Shown here piece by piece: positions 27,801 to 37,633 of a stretch of DNA of 64,000 bases. Position 1 is the stretch's first letter. The number at the start of each line of letters is the position of its first letter. Under the pieces are notes generated by a model. It made no database searches and was not told the DNA's origin. It saw only the letters and a list, made by a program, of their open reading frames with translations. Both the position numbers and the translations under genes were made by a program. The stretch spans positions 25,952,153-26,016,152 of the forward strand of contig NC_134028.1 of the NCBI RefSeq assembly GCF_964204645.1, given 5' to 3'. This stretch comes from Tubulanus polymorphus. Lineage: Eukaryota > Nemertea > Palaeonemertea > Tubulaniformes > Tubulanidae.

Positions 27801-30641
27801 AATCATTTTCGTTTCATTCATTTTAGTTTTTACTGTTTTTCGGCCAGTTACAAGAAATATCTCTTTATTATGATTTGTTTATTTGAAGCCGCGCGAAAAA
27901 CAAGTCGAAGTTGAACAGTTACAGTACGAACTCGGCGCTCAACAGCGAAGAGGACAAACAGAGAATTCCAGTTTGCGACACCGTCTCGGCGAAATCGAAC
28001 TAGAACTGGCGGAAACGCGTAAAGAGGCCGATGAATATTTTCGCAGTAATCTCGAACAAAATACGGAGGTTACAGCTTTGAGAAATGAGGTTCGTTTACA
28101 GCGTCTGGTTCTGTGCTCTCAATCAAGCTCACTTAAAACAACCAAAATAGTAGTGACTTTAGTAGTACCGGTACATGTAATCTGACTCGGATGCTTGTCA
28201 AAATATTTGGTCCCTTCTTATGTCATTGAGCTGAAAATTGATATACGTTTTGAAGTTTGAAAGATTTTGTTTTAGTACAACCATACAGTTCAGTTACTAA
28301 GCTGAAATCATCTTTATTTCTGACAGATTTCTGACTTGAAGATGAAACTTGCAGCGAAAAATCCGTCGATCAATTTTGGAGCTCAGGTACGCATTTTTAG
28401 CTCAGGTATTTAGTTAAGAATCTTACTTTTTAGAGCTCTTCAAAGACCAGTCTGCAGAGTAATTCGTAATATGAAAAATGAAAAAACTAAAATGCATTTG
28501 TATTGACAGATTTCAATTGAATGTATTCCAGTTTAAGAACATCGATTCTGTATAACCAATCAAAACCTGCCTTAGTTTAGAATTAGTGGAACTGTTGTCA
28601 TATAGATTTTGTTACATCTTTTTTGTCGTTGTTTGTTAAGGAGTTGGTAATACAGCAATTGGAAGACGAACTATCTCGCCTACGACACAGACACGGTCTG
28701 CACTCGGCTGCTGCAGGTGGTTCCGGCACAGCCGCTCAAAACACGGTCGTACAATTACAAGATAAACTACGTTCGGCAGCGAAACACATTCATCAGCTGG
28801 CAAAAGAGAAACAACAATTGATTGAAATCAGTAATAGAATGAGAAGTGAACTCGTTCGTGCTGGTAAGGAATGAACGGTTGTCCGTGTGTATGAAATTTT
28901 GTCACTCCATTCTTCCAGCAGGATCCCTACGACTCCTTGATTCCTTAAAATATCCTAGCCAGAAAATGTTTTAAAGGTCTTGAAACTCCTTTAATTTGAG
29001 GAAAACTGCCTAAAACTCTTTCAAAACGGTTTCAATTTCGAGAAATAGGCAATTATAAATGTTTGTTGTTGTTCAGTAAACTACGCCTACACCAATTAAG
29101 TCGGGACCAGGATTTAAGAAAAGGGGATTCATTTTAAACCATTATTAAAGTTCACAGTTTGTGCTGCTCATATATGAATTGAATATATTGTAGGAATACC
29201 TTTACCCACATCTCAGCCTACTAAAGAACCAGATGCTCCTGTAAGGCGTTATCAATTCACAACTCCTGCAGTGAAGGATAATAGTACAGATGTCGGTTTG
29301 ATGAAACAAAGATTTGAAAGTAAACTCGGACAGCTGGAAAAGTTACAATATGAACTTACTAAACAGGTACGGGATAATGATAGATTTCCATCCATATTAT
29401 ATAATACCGCTGAAAACATGTACAGCTTTGGAATATATTTGAGTTTGTGTCTGTGATCTGCTGCGTATTTCATTTCGTAGGAACTGGCCTTTGCTCAGAA
29501 GAAACAGCCACTAACTCAAGTCAGCGTCGACGTAGCCTCCAGTTCTGATGTCGATGATATTCCTGGTATACTAAAACACTCAAAATACCGTAAGTTTAAA
29601 TAGTTTTTTAGCAATATTATCGGGCTGGGTTACCGCATTTCATGGTCAACTGAGAAAACTAGTCCAGTTTAAGTTAAAACCAATCTATAAAACCAGCTCC
29701 TGAGGTCAGTTTTATAGACTGGTATCAACTTAAACTCAGGGGCTAACTCAATTGAAAACAAAATGAGTTAACCCCTGGGTTAAAGTTGATGCCAGTCTAT
29801 AAAACCGGTATTTCTCTGATGAATGTTTTTTCGCTATATTCAAGGATCGAGATCTGACGATGCGACGAAAAGATTCGGTGAAACTCAAAGAACGTCATCA
29901 CCTGCAGCAACTATGGATCCGCTACAGCTGACGTTATCTTCAGTCGGTGGGGAATCAATTCAAGACGTTTGGAAGATGTTAGACGACGGACAGAGTATTT
30001 TCACATCGCGTGGAGAACCATCGCATACAGGTATAGCAATTACACGCATGTGACCCCTTTGTCTCGGATCTCGCAGGACCTGTGATTTTCTCCGGGGCAG
30101 CAAGCAAATTCTGGGGCTGTCAGAGTGATGATGGGTTGAATGAACTGAGTGGGAAAATATTGAGCATTTGGTCATGCGGGGCTGAGGCAATCGGCTCTGT
30201 GGTGAGCACAGTCTAATGTAGTCAGCGACCTGTTGGAGGAAACTATTATCATCAGATATGGCTTATACCAATTGTGATTTGTGAAAATATCCGATCAGGA
30301 AACCAAGCCACATTCCGATTACTTGCCTATTCATCTACCAGTGATCGTGTCTTAAAACTTTATTTCGAAGGTACTATGCTGTTTTTTAATCCAATTTACC
30401 GGGTTTGATTTCAGCTGTTCCCGTAGAAAGTAAACTGCGAGCACCAGTAGAGTCACAACCTCGGGTCTTAACTCAGAATATCGGTAGTGGTTCTAGCTCA
30501 GGAACGATACAGTGGACGGTTAAAGGTCGACCTTCGCGGCTCGAAGAGAAACAATCGTCGAAACAACGAGTTTCCGATAAAACTCTCGGAAAACTGAGAA
30601 AAACAAAACCCAAAATAAGGAACTATAATGCGAAAGACTAG
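21829..30641 (+). CDS. CCDC57: Coiled-coil domain-containing protein 57
   Basis: Nineteen exons, all in phase: 21829-21920, 22069-22223, 22536-22704, 22862-22983, 23359-23447, 23535-23692, 24026-24100, 24623-24823, 25120-25278, 25734-25896, 26253-26387, 26850-27210, 27488-27588, 27889-28089, 28327-28386, 28641-28863, 29194-29366, 29481-29589, 29845-30030, then 30415-30641 as the last. They total 1052 codons. Nearly the whole protein is predicted coiled coil. Orthology rests on blocks such as KEQEWKQLQQMRTQTLEAAF, FKYNLKLLEDRDKELDKYD, KREHEFRLKVDDLSSQ, HEELDKFAREKD and SLEREKAQLELDWQKRFEDI, in the order found in human CCDC57. CCDC57 is a centriolar satellite and microtubule-associated protein needed for centriole duplication and ciliogenesis. 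The C-terminus is Ser-rich and basic. The start is the second of two nearby ATGs; the first is out of frame and stops at once. Introns contain several MITE fragments. Confidence 0.92.
23020..23295. repeat. Nested palindromic repeats in a CCDC57 intron
   Basis: Two elements lie side by side. The first (about 23020-23180) shares TAAGACCAGTCT and TCTATAGCCAATCTAACAAC with the MITE at 3115-3255. The second (23211-23295) begins GGTCCAGTTCCACAGTTCC and ends GGAACTGTGGAACTGGGTCC, near-perfect inverted ends around a 45-bp centre. Similar half-elements occur at 2435-2515 and 63100-63140. Confidence 0.6.
24330..24450. repeat. AGGGTGGCC-type repeat fragments in CCDC57 introns
   Basis: GCAGGGTGGCCTGGAAAACT with repeated CTGGAAAA / CAGGGAA motifs starts here. 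Related fragments lie at 24980-25055 (ending GTGGCCACTCTG) and 25375-25465. A further pair at 8264-8420 in an RPL10A intron begins AGGGTGGCC and ends GTGGTCACCC. They look like decayed MITEs of one family. Confidence 0.4.
29680..29815. repeat. Palindromic repeat in a CCDC57 intron
   Basis: The intron has alternating inverted blocks: CCAATCTATAAAACCAGCTC, GTTTTATAGACTGGTATCAA, and GCCAGTCTATAAAACCGG, with AACTCAGGGGCTAACTC / GAGTTAACCCCTGGGTT between them. A related arm is at 52770-52830 in RRN3 copy B (GGTTTTATAGACTGGTTTTA). It would fold into a long hairpin. Confidence 0.55.
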
Positions 30642-31993
30642 TTGAAAGATACAGTCAACTTAGATTAATCCGTTATCACAGGACTGATGATATTCTATGA
30701 ATTATCCATGTATTATGAAGTACAGGTAGAAATGTACAGGGAATGATATTACTTACACTGGACCGATCTGTATATAGATTAACTGAGGTGAACCTGTACA
30801 TAGCATTTACATGTTTGGCTGGTTCCAAACTGATATATTTATGTATGCAGATAGTAATTAGTTTACACAGCCGAGCTGTTTTTAATAAATACATATATAC
30901 GCAATATCGTCACCATGTTCATTCAAGATGGTCGATCTTTCATGTAATTATACGCCTATGGTGGTTGGACTATTTGTTTTTGAAAGTCCACGTGTTTAAC
31001 ATTATAATTCCTCGAGCACTCCTGGCATTTTGTATGAGAATATATATGATTGACTTTATAATTTGTCATTGGTTTAGTTAAGTTTAATTTATAGCAAATC
31101 CTGGATTGAGGCCTAAATCGTTTTAAGATAAATTGAATGGATTTTAAGAGTTAAACCTTTTCATGAAATTCCAGGGTCCGATTTCATAGGCTGAGTATCG
31201 CAAGTTATCCCTATTATGTGTAACATCTGGGTGAAAACCACCATAGTTAGTACCGTAACAATGAGAAACGGTTACTTTGACAAATTTCAAAATATTCCCT
31301 GGTATTACTTTTTCTTCCACTATGAAACCAAGCCCTGTGTTTTATTCTTGCAATTTACTTCTTTTTTTCAAACCAAAAAATTATCCCATCAAGACCAGCT
31401 TTTACTGTCATGTCAAGAAGGTGTCTAGGTGAAGGTGAAGACTACGGCCACGACATTGCACATTACACTGGGCCGTTGACAGTTGTTCACGCTCAACTGG
31501 CAACTATCAACTGGCAATGTCGTCTCAGGGCTTCCATATTTAATTACATTTACTACTACTATTAAAGCTAGAGAATATCGAACCTCAGTCCCCCGGCAGC
31601 CCGTTATTGGAAAAGTCTTGCCCGCAATCAAAACTTTAGAAAAGTCCGGTCCATTGGTCCACAGTTGCACATAGATGGCGCTTTGCGAGGTTAGTCAATT
31701 CAATAAAGTTTATTGCAAATTATTACGATGTACATAGTCCGCTGTGAAGGATACGATACGTTGTGAAGAAGTCAATACAAAGAAACATAATTGAAGGTTT
31801 AACATGAGTTAGCAGAAAGAAATTAGAGGGAAGACGTCTAAAAGTAAATAGGGCCTACACAAATTCAAACCCAAGCCAAAAATGACCGATTCAGTCAGAC
31901 AGAGTGAGAGTGAACATTGTTTCCTCCTCTGCAGTTTCAACAAGAAAAACCGAATTCGAGTTCATTCAGCAGCGTTTACCTATTCCGTTTCAG
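30642..31993. other. CCDC57 3'UTR and SNRNP35 upstream region
   Basis: AATAAA near 30887 probably ends the CCDC57 mRNA. 30945-31000 holds a block (ACGCCTATGGTGGTTGGACT ... AGTCCACGTGTTT) that recurs inverted at 43440-43490. Around 31430-31530 is a short inverted pair CAACTGGCAACTATCAACTGGCAA. The SNRNP35 5' leader probably ends at the acceptor TTTCAG|ATG at 31993. Confidence 0.45.
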
Positions 31994-32686
31994 ATGACTG
32001 ACGAACCGTTCTGGAGTCCGGAAGCCGTCGTTTACGACCCGCTGAAAATCGGAAGCATCGACGGCACCGATGAATACCCGCACGATCACGGTATCGTACG
32101 AGCGATGAACGCGACGTATAAACCTCCGCGACACCTCGATACCGACCCGAAACGCACCGTGTTCGTATCGCGGCTCAGTTCGAACACCGACGAAAAACGC
32201 CTCGCGGAAATATTCGATAAATACGGACGAATCGTGAATTGCGTCGTTATTCGAGATGCGATTACCGGTTTCTCGAAACGATACGCGTTCGTCGAATTCG
32301 AGAACGTGAATCAAGCGTTCCGAGCTCGCGAAGACGCGAATCGTACAGTCGTCGATTCCGCAGAGATATTCGTCGATATGGAACGCGAACGTACGTTACC
32401 CGGTTGGGTTCCGCGGAGACTCGGCGGCGGTTTCGGAGGACGCAAAGAGTCCGGGCAACTTCGGTTCGGTTGCTCGGAACGACCGTTTCGGAAGCCGTTA
32501 GATTTGAATACTGCGTCCGGTAGAAATTATAAGCAGGAATCGCGTAGAGAAGCATCGTACGCGGAAAATAATTACAACAATAGACGCGATAATTACCATA
32601 ACAACGATCAAGGGGTAAAGCGTTACCACGACGACAGAAGCAGAACTAGCGGCTCAAGAAAATATTCAAGTAACAAAAGATACTGA
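31994..32686 (+). CDS. SNRNP35: U11/U12 snRNP 35 kDa protein
   Basis: A single coding exon of 230 codons. The ATG was chosen because it directly follows a splice acceptor (TTTCAG) and gives MTDEPFWSPE..., then YDPLKIGSIDGTDEYPHD, matching the family N-terminus; an in-frame upstream ATG at 31904 would add 30 unrelated residues. The RRM has RNP2 VFVSRL and RNP1 KRYAFVEF at about residues 55-130. It is followed by ERERTLPGWVPRRLGGGFGG and KESGQLRFG, which are specific to this protein, and an Arg/Tyr/Asn-rich tail. The protein is the U1-70K counterpart of the minor spliceosome, part of the U11/U12 di-snRNP that recognises U12-type donors. AATAAA occurs near 32799. Confidence 0.95.
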   Translation: MTDEPFWSPEAVVYDPLKIGSIDGTDEYPHDHGIVRAMNATYKPPRHLDTDPKRTVFVSRLSSNTDEKRLAEIFDKYGRIVNCVVIRDAITGFSKRYAFVEFENVNQAFRAREDANRTVVDSAEIFVDMERERTLPGWVPRRLGGGFGGRKESGQLRFGCSERPFRKPLDLNTASGRNYKQESRREASYAENNYNNRRDNYHNNDQGVKRYHDDRSRTSGSRKYSSNKRY

Positions 32687-33162
32687 GAAACAATAACATC
32701 GCTCGCTAAGAAGTTCATTGTTGTTCTATAAAAGCATTTTATTAGATTAAAAATTTTTAGACCATTTTATTGTATACAATTACATTAAATTTAAAAAAAT
32801 AAATGTTCATCATTGAAGAAATTAAAATGCATTTAGAGTTATTTAAGTTTAACAGTCAAATTCAGGTCTCCTGACAGCTGTAGAACAGTTGAACTCAGTT
32901 AAGCTGTCTTCTTGAATAGTTATCACATGTATTTATTTAAGACCCATTAACAAAGACCTCACTTTCAATAATTTGTCACTATAATGACACTCCCAGCTAC
33001 AGGGTGGCTTCGGCCTGGACAATGATTTTACCTCTTGCTTCCGCTGGCCCCGAGCTATGATGACTTGAGCGAGTTATGCTGTATAGTGAAAACTCTGACA
33101 TGGGGATCATACATTTATAACATAATAAATGAATCGCCCCATGGCCACCTTGGACTTTCGAG

Positions 33163-36100
33163 TTAGGAGTGGTTTACTGTATTGGGTCTAACTCCTAAAC
33201 CCTTCCTCACTAGACTACTATTAATTGAAGAGATGGGAGTCTTTAAGAAACTGCTGTGTGAAGGCAAGTATCTCGTTAAAACTGGACTAGCAGAACTAGA
33301 GATTTTCTCTCGTAAACTCGTCTCCCATTGAAAGTATCCGCAGCCGCCGCTGCGTCCTGTCGGACACGCGTAGAATATTCTACCGACGTTCGGACCGGGA
33401 GTTTGTACGACTTTACGCTTCGTACGACGGCCGCATTTACAAAGAGGTGGAGTTACGTTAAACGAGTTACCAATCACGTTCGTCATATTAGATAAAGGCG
33501 TTCGAACCGAACTCGCAGGAGTTTTAAACGAACTCACAGGAGTTTTAAACGAACTCGCAGGAGTTTTAAATGAACTCGCAGGAGTTTTAAATGAACTCAT
33601 GCGAGTTTTGATATTTGATAGATTATTGCTTGAACTACAACACGATTCCGCAATATGAGATTGATTTGAAGGAGTTTTAAATGAACTCATTTGAGTTTTA
33701 ATGTTCGATTGATGATTGCTCGAATTACTGCATGTTCCCGTGAGTTGATTTCGATTTGAAGGAGTTTCAAGCGAACTTACATGAGTTCTAATATTCTCCG
33801 TCAAACAAACGTTATTCTTATTTCGTTGCATATCAGAAATATTCGAGACTCTTTCCACTATTTTCTCATTATCACTATCTACGAACACTTTAAACGCTGA
33901 TTGTTTCGATGAACTACTAACGCCTCCTTTTATCGATTTCAAAGGTGAATATATACGACTGCGTTTCGCAGATAGTTCTAATTTTTTTGCAGTCGGAGAA
34001 CGTTCGGAACGTTTATTGTAAGATTTCATTTTACTCATTTCCGGAGTCATTTTAAGCGGACTTTGAACTGGAATTCTAGAAGTCGCGTTGACCTGCTTAT
34101 TGGACGCTGCTGGCGATTTCGTTGAATTCTCGACAACTTTTCCAGAATTATTACGATCGACAAATAGATTCTCGTTCGATCTAGTAGGTGTCGGCTGATT
34201 CAGTATTTTCACTGGAACTGGAATCTTCGAAGGGCTGTTGTATGATTTTAGTACTGAGTTCAGAGATGAGCTGTGTGGCAGGGGTTGTGGTTTGAAACTC
34301 GCAATCTAGAATATGCAAAATAACGTCGAGTTAATCGTAAAGTAGGATAAGAACAGGGGCGGATCCAGGCTCAAAGAAAGGGGGAAATTTAGGGCCTTTT
34401 TCTGAACTTTGCCACCATTTCGTTGCTCGATACAATGATATTTTTGAACCTCTTCAACGGTAAGACAGCTAAATTGCCAGGACAAACTTTTGATATTTTT
34501 TCCAATTGTTCAAGCTTGATTTTGATTTTAATTACGAAAATAATTTTTGTCGTTTACAAAATCGGTTTATGCTTCGTCAGAATAGAAAGGTTCGACGTCA
34601 CCTTAAAGTTTGCAAGTATCATTGTCATTATCTATTCAGGAAGTCAAGGTTCAGTTCCACAGTGCTGTCTCCAATCTTAAATTAATTAAACCTAATCTGT
34701 TATCAGGGTCCGATCTAAGCACTTGTCCGATTGCCCGGGACAAGTATATTCCCATAAGGGCAAGTAGGTTATCATTATCACCTGTCCCCCGTGCTAGTGC
34801 AATTTTATGTCACAAAGCTTTTTCCCCACTCGATACAACGGATGATAGTGCCACCAATCGGACTGCCTGTGTAGCATAGCAAGTAGCTTTTGGAGGGGCA
34901 AGTGGAATTTCAGATATGCTGCCCCCCCCGGGCAAGTGGCTTTCATTCTTTAGATCGGACCCTGTAGTAAGTCGGAACTGGGTCACGATGTTTTCACCTA
35001 TATTGTGATACGTACTGGTTGTAACCAGTTGATTCATCATCTTACCCTCGCATCAAGAGATTTAGTTATGACCATCACGCAACCATCTTTGATCATTCTC
35101 ATCACTAGATTCGCAGTGTTTATCGCATCGTCGATACCTGTAAATATAAACACGTTATTACACGATCGAGCTGAATGACTACCGTCTGCTGGCACCACAC
35201 ACCGACCTGAATGTTCTCTTCCTTCAAAATCTAAGCCTAAATCTTGCATCGCACCCTTTAAACCATTCGGTCGTCTTTGGTAGAATTGCTGAAAATATGA
35301 AACTTGCATTAAAAATATGCAGATTACGTAGTACCAGTCAGCAGCCTGGAAGAAGGTCTGACCCTCAAACATAAAGATGTTCAACGCTTCACTGATTCCC
35401 GATGTTTTCGAGGATAGTAGTCACCCTGTCACACACTTCTGATCGATATCTGAAGGAGTTTGTTCCGGCCAGAAGGGAGTGGTTCAGGGCTGCAGATTGT
35501 AATGAAAACTCAGACATGGTCAACTTATTCTCCACCAGGTTAACACGACTCCTCGATAAAAATTTTAAAATAATTTGAAATAATTTTTTGTCTTGCTAAT
35601 AAATTGCTCAAAACAATTTTGCCAGTCCCAGTTTGTAAGACAACTGTTTACCGGTGTAGCGGTATACTTGTATTTACCCTGTACGTCGCTCTTAAATCAA
35701 TCCAACAGTTCAGCGATACCGGTTTAGACAGCTGCTTTCTTTTACATTCATATAACAGACAAACGCCGAGATCCCAATCTGTAAAATGTCCGTGGAGAAT
35801 CAACTGTTATAATCGTTCAGTGAAGAAGTACGGTCACACTCATTTAAACAGTCAACTCTGATCTATTCCAGATTTATGGCTAAAATTGATACCTCATTTC
35901 AGCAGTTGAGAGAGGCGTATGGACCCTGTAAATGTACTGAAATATTCACCTGACCATGTGACAAATGTACAAGACATTCGACCCTCAATTCGATCTCGAT
36001 TAAAGACGATATTCTTCGATTTCGAGATTTTTGTCAACCAGTTCGAAAACTTTGATAAACACGACCGTATCGGGATTCCATTTTCAACTTTTTCCTGAAA

Positions 36101-37019
36101 AAGAAAATGGGTAACAGGTTCCCACTGGTTCCCACAGGTTCCCACAACTTGAAAGTGGACGGATTGGTCACTGTATGTACCAGGTCATGTTAGTGGGTAT
36201 TGGGTACTGGTACTGTAAGTCAGTGGTACTAATTACAGTTTGTGGGTACCTGCGTGATTCCGGTCAGATTCGTACAAAATTCACTAAGAATCGGAGATTC
36301 CTCAGGCATCACGTATTGCTGAAATCTATCTTCGATTTCACCGGTCGCTGTGTTCATCAAAACCGCAGGAAATTCAACTAAAATTGATTTGAAAAAAGAA
36401 AAAGTTTTTAATTATTTTAGTACGAAGAGGTGCTGCAAGGGAATCACACGATACGATAGATAATTACTGATTTCCTGAGGTCGTTTTGTGGTCCTATCAT
36501 CCCAACATGTTGATTCAAAATCTAACACAATCACAAAATCAAATTTCTGACCTAAAAATGAAGTTCATTTTGAGTAGGTAATCAATGACCAATGTTACAA
36601 CGAGGTTTTATGCTGAATTGCATTGTCAATGAAGAATTGAAATGGGAACCGATTGATTACAAATTTCAAGTCTATCATCTCTACTTTTGAAAATGACAGT
36701 TCTATCCTTCAGGCTTCTTGCAGGCTAGGCTATGATAAATACCTCCATTTCTATAATTTTGTCTTGAACTATTTTTTGATCTTCGTTTCACCAAACCAAG
36801 TTCTCTAAAATATCGAAGATTTAAATCGGATGAATTCAATTGAAGAAGAAAAAAAGTGACACTGGACTGACTGAGTAAATAATGATTCACCACACGATCG
36901 ATCGATTGGGATGCCGCATCGATTGTCTTTCAACGGCCGATACTGATTCAACGATATACCATCATTTCTCTTTTTTAGAACTTTACTTACTGCGCTAACT
37001 GTTTCGCAGACTTGCCCAT
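33163..37019 (-). CDS. ERI2: ERI1 exoribonuclease 2, DEDDh exonuclease with GRF zinc finger
   Basis: Nine exons on the minus strand: 37019-36991, 36804-36743, 36551-36468, 36377-36250, 36094-35950, 35778-35678, 35288-35207, 35137-35046 and 34305-33163, giving 621 codons plus stop. The start MGKSAKQLAQELGLVKRRSK matches the family N-terminus. The exonuclease domain (about residues 35-250) has the catalytic DFEST of Exo I, then SEFCTNLTGITQ, WSDWDLGVCL (Exo II Asp) and GREHSGIDDAINTANL (Exo III His/Asp). The last exon encodes a Ser-rich linker with heptad repeats SSFKTPA, then a GRF-type zinc finger CKCGRRTKRK...FYACPTGRSGGCGYFQW. ERI2 is a 3'-5' exonuclease related to histone-mRNA and small-RNA trimming enzymes. 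One intron (35138-35206) is stop-free and in frame. Confidence 0.92.
33490..33800 (-). repeat. In-frame 21-nt (SSFKTPA) repeats in ERI2
   Basis: Within the last ERI2 exon a 21-nt unit, encoding seven residues of the type (A/M/V)SSFKTP, is repeated. Four units are directly tandem at about 33505-33600 and further copies (SSLETP, SSFKTP) are spread up to 33800. The tandem ones are near-identical at DNA level, so they expanded recently. Each unit offers a T-P site. Confidence 0.75.
34704..34964. repeat. 261-bp hAT-like MITE in an ERI2 intron
   Basis: The element starts CAGGGTCCGATCTAAG and ends CTTTAGATCGGACCCTG, inverted ends of about 16 bp with one indel. CAGGG ends suggest the hAT superfamily, but I cannot see a clean 8-bp target duplication. 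Inside are GGGCAAGT repeats in both directions (near 34730, 34763, 34898 and 34930). It lies in the ERI2 intron 34306-35045. Confidence 0.65.
35138..35206 (-). other. 69-nt stop-free, in-frame intron in ERI2
   Basis: The donor is TCAG|GTCGGT and the acceptor TTTACAG|GTATCG. Removing it restores GREHSGIDDAIN, the conserved Exo III motif. Its length is a multiple of three and it contains no stop, so retention would insert 23 residues right beside the catalytic His/Asp region. Confidence 0.7.
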
Positions 37020-37633
37020 CACAGTATCGTCTACGAAACCGAAACTTAAATTAATGGAATAATGTCATTTGAAACTGACCGCCATATTGAGATTGACTAA
37101 ATATCGGACGTGGACTTATTGCGAGGTATCGACGCGTATCACGGACTCGGGACAGGGACCGGCCCGGACACCGTCTCGGTAAACCGATCCGATTAACTCT
37201 ACATTGCGATGGCCCCATACGGTCCATGGGTTCGGTTTATTGGATGATCAGCTACAGTAGTCCCACCCCAAACTTCAACTACAAGCCCCTATGGTTTAAG
37301 CTGTGAAAAAGCAAAAGAAATTGCAGAAGTTACGTCATACATAGAACAGATCAATCAGAGAAAATAAGATTTCATCACTTAGATATTTTATTAATTTACA
37401 AAAAAGTACAAACTTACATGTACAAACAAACATGTTTGATGATAAGTGGTTTTTCACTGTACCCCAGTGAAAGATTAGAATTTGCTAACCAGTGAACCCT
37501 AACAGCTAAAATTTGGTATACGTTTTTGTGGGACAGGCCGCATAAAACATCTTCAATGAATGACCATCAACGCGATAAACTTTGCGTGAAACAGAAATGA
37601 AATTACAAGACAATGACTCGCGACTAAAAATGA
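37020..37633. other. Region between ERI2 start and RRN3 copy A stop
   Basis: About 600 bp. TTTATT at 37387-37392 is a minus-strand AATAAA suited to RRN3 copy A. The part near 37020-37200 is GC-richer and probably the ERI2 promoter. No other feature seen. Confidence 0.45.

Noticed and set aside
31904-31993. 30-residue N-terminal extension of SNRNP35
   Set aside because: The residues do not resemble the family, and a splice acceptor directly precedes the internal ATG that gives the expected N-terminus.
32239-32555. Arg-rich ORFs on both strands over SNRNP35
   Set aside because: They are shadow frames of the RRM-coding exon.
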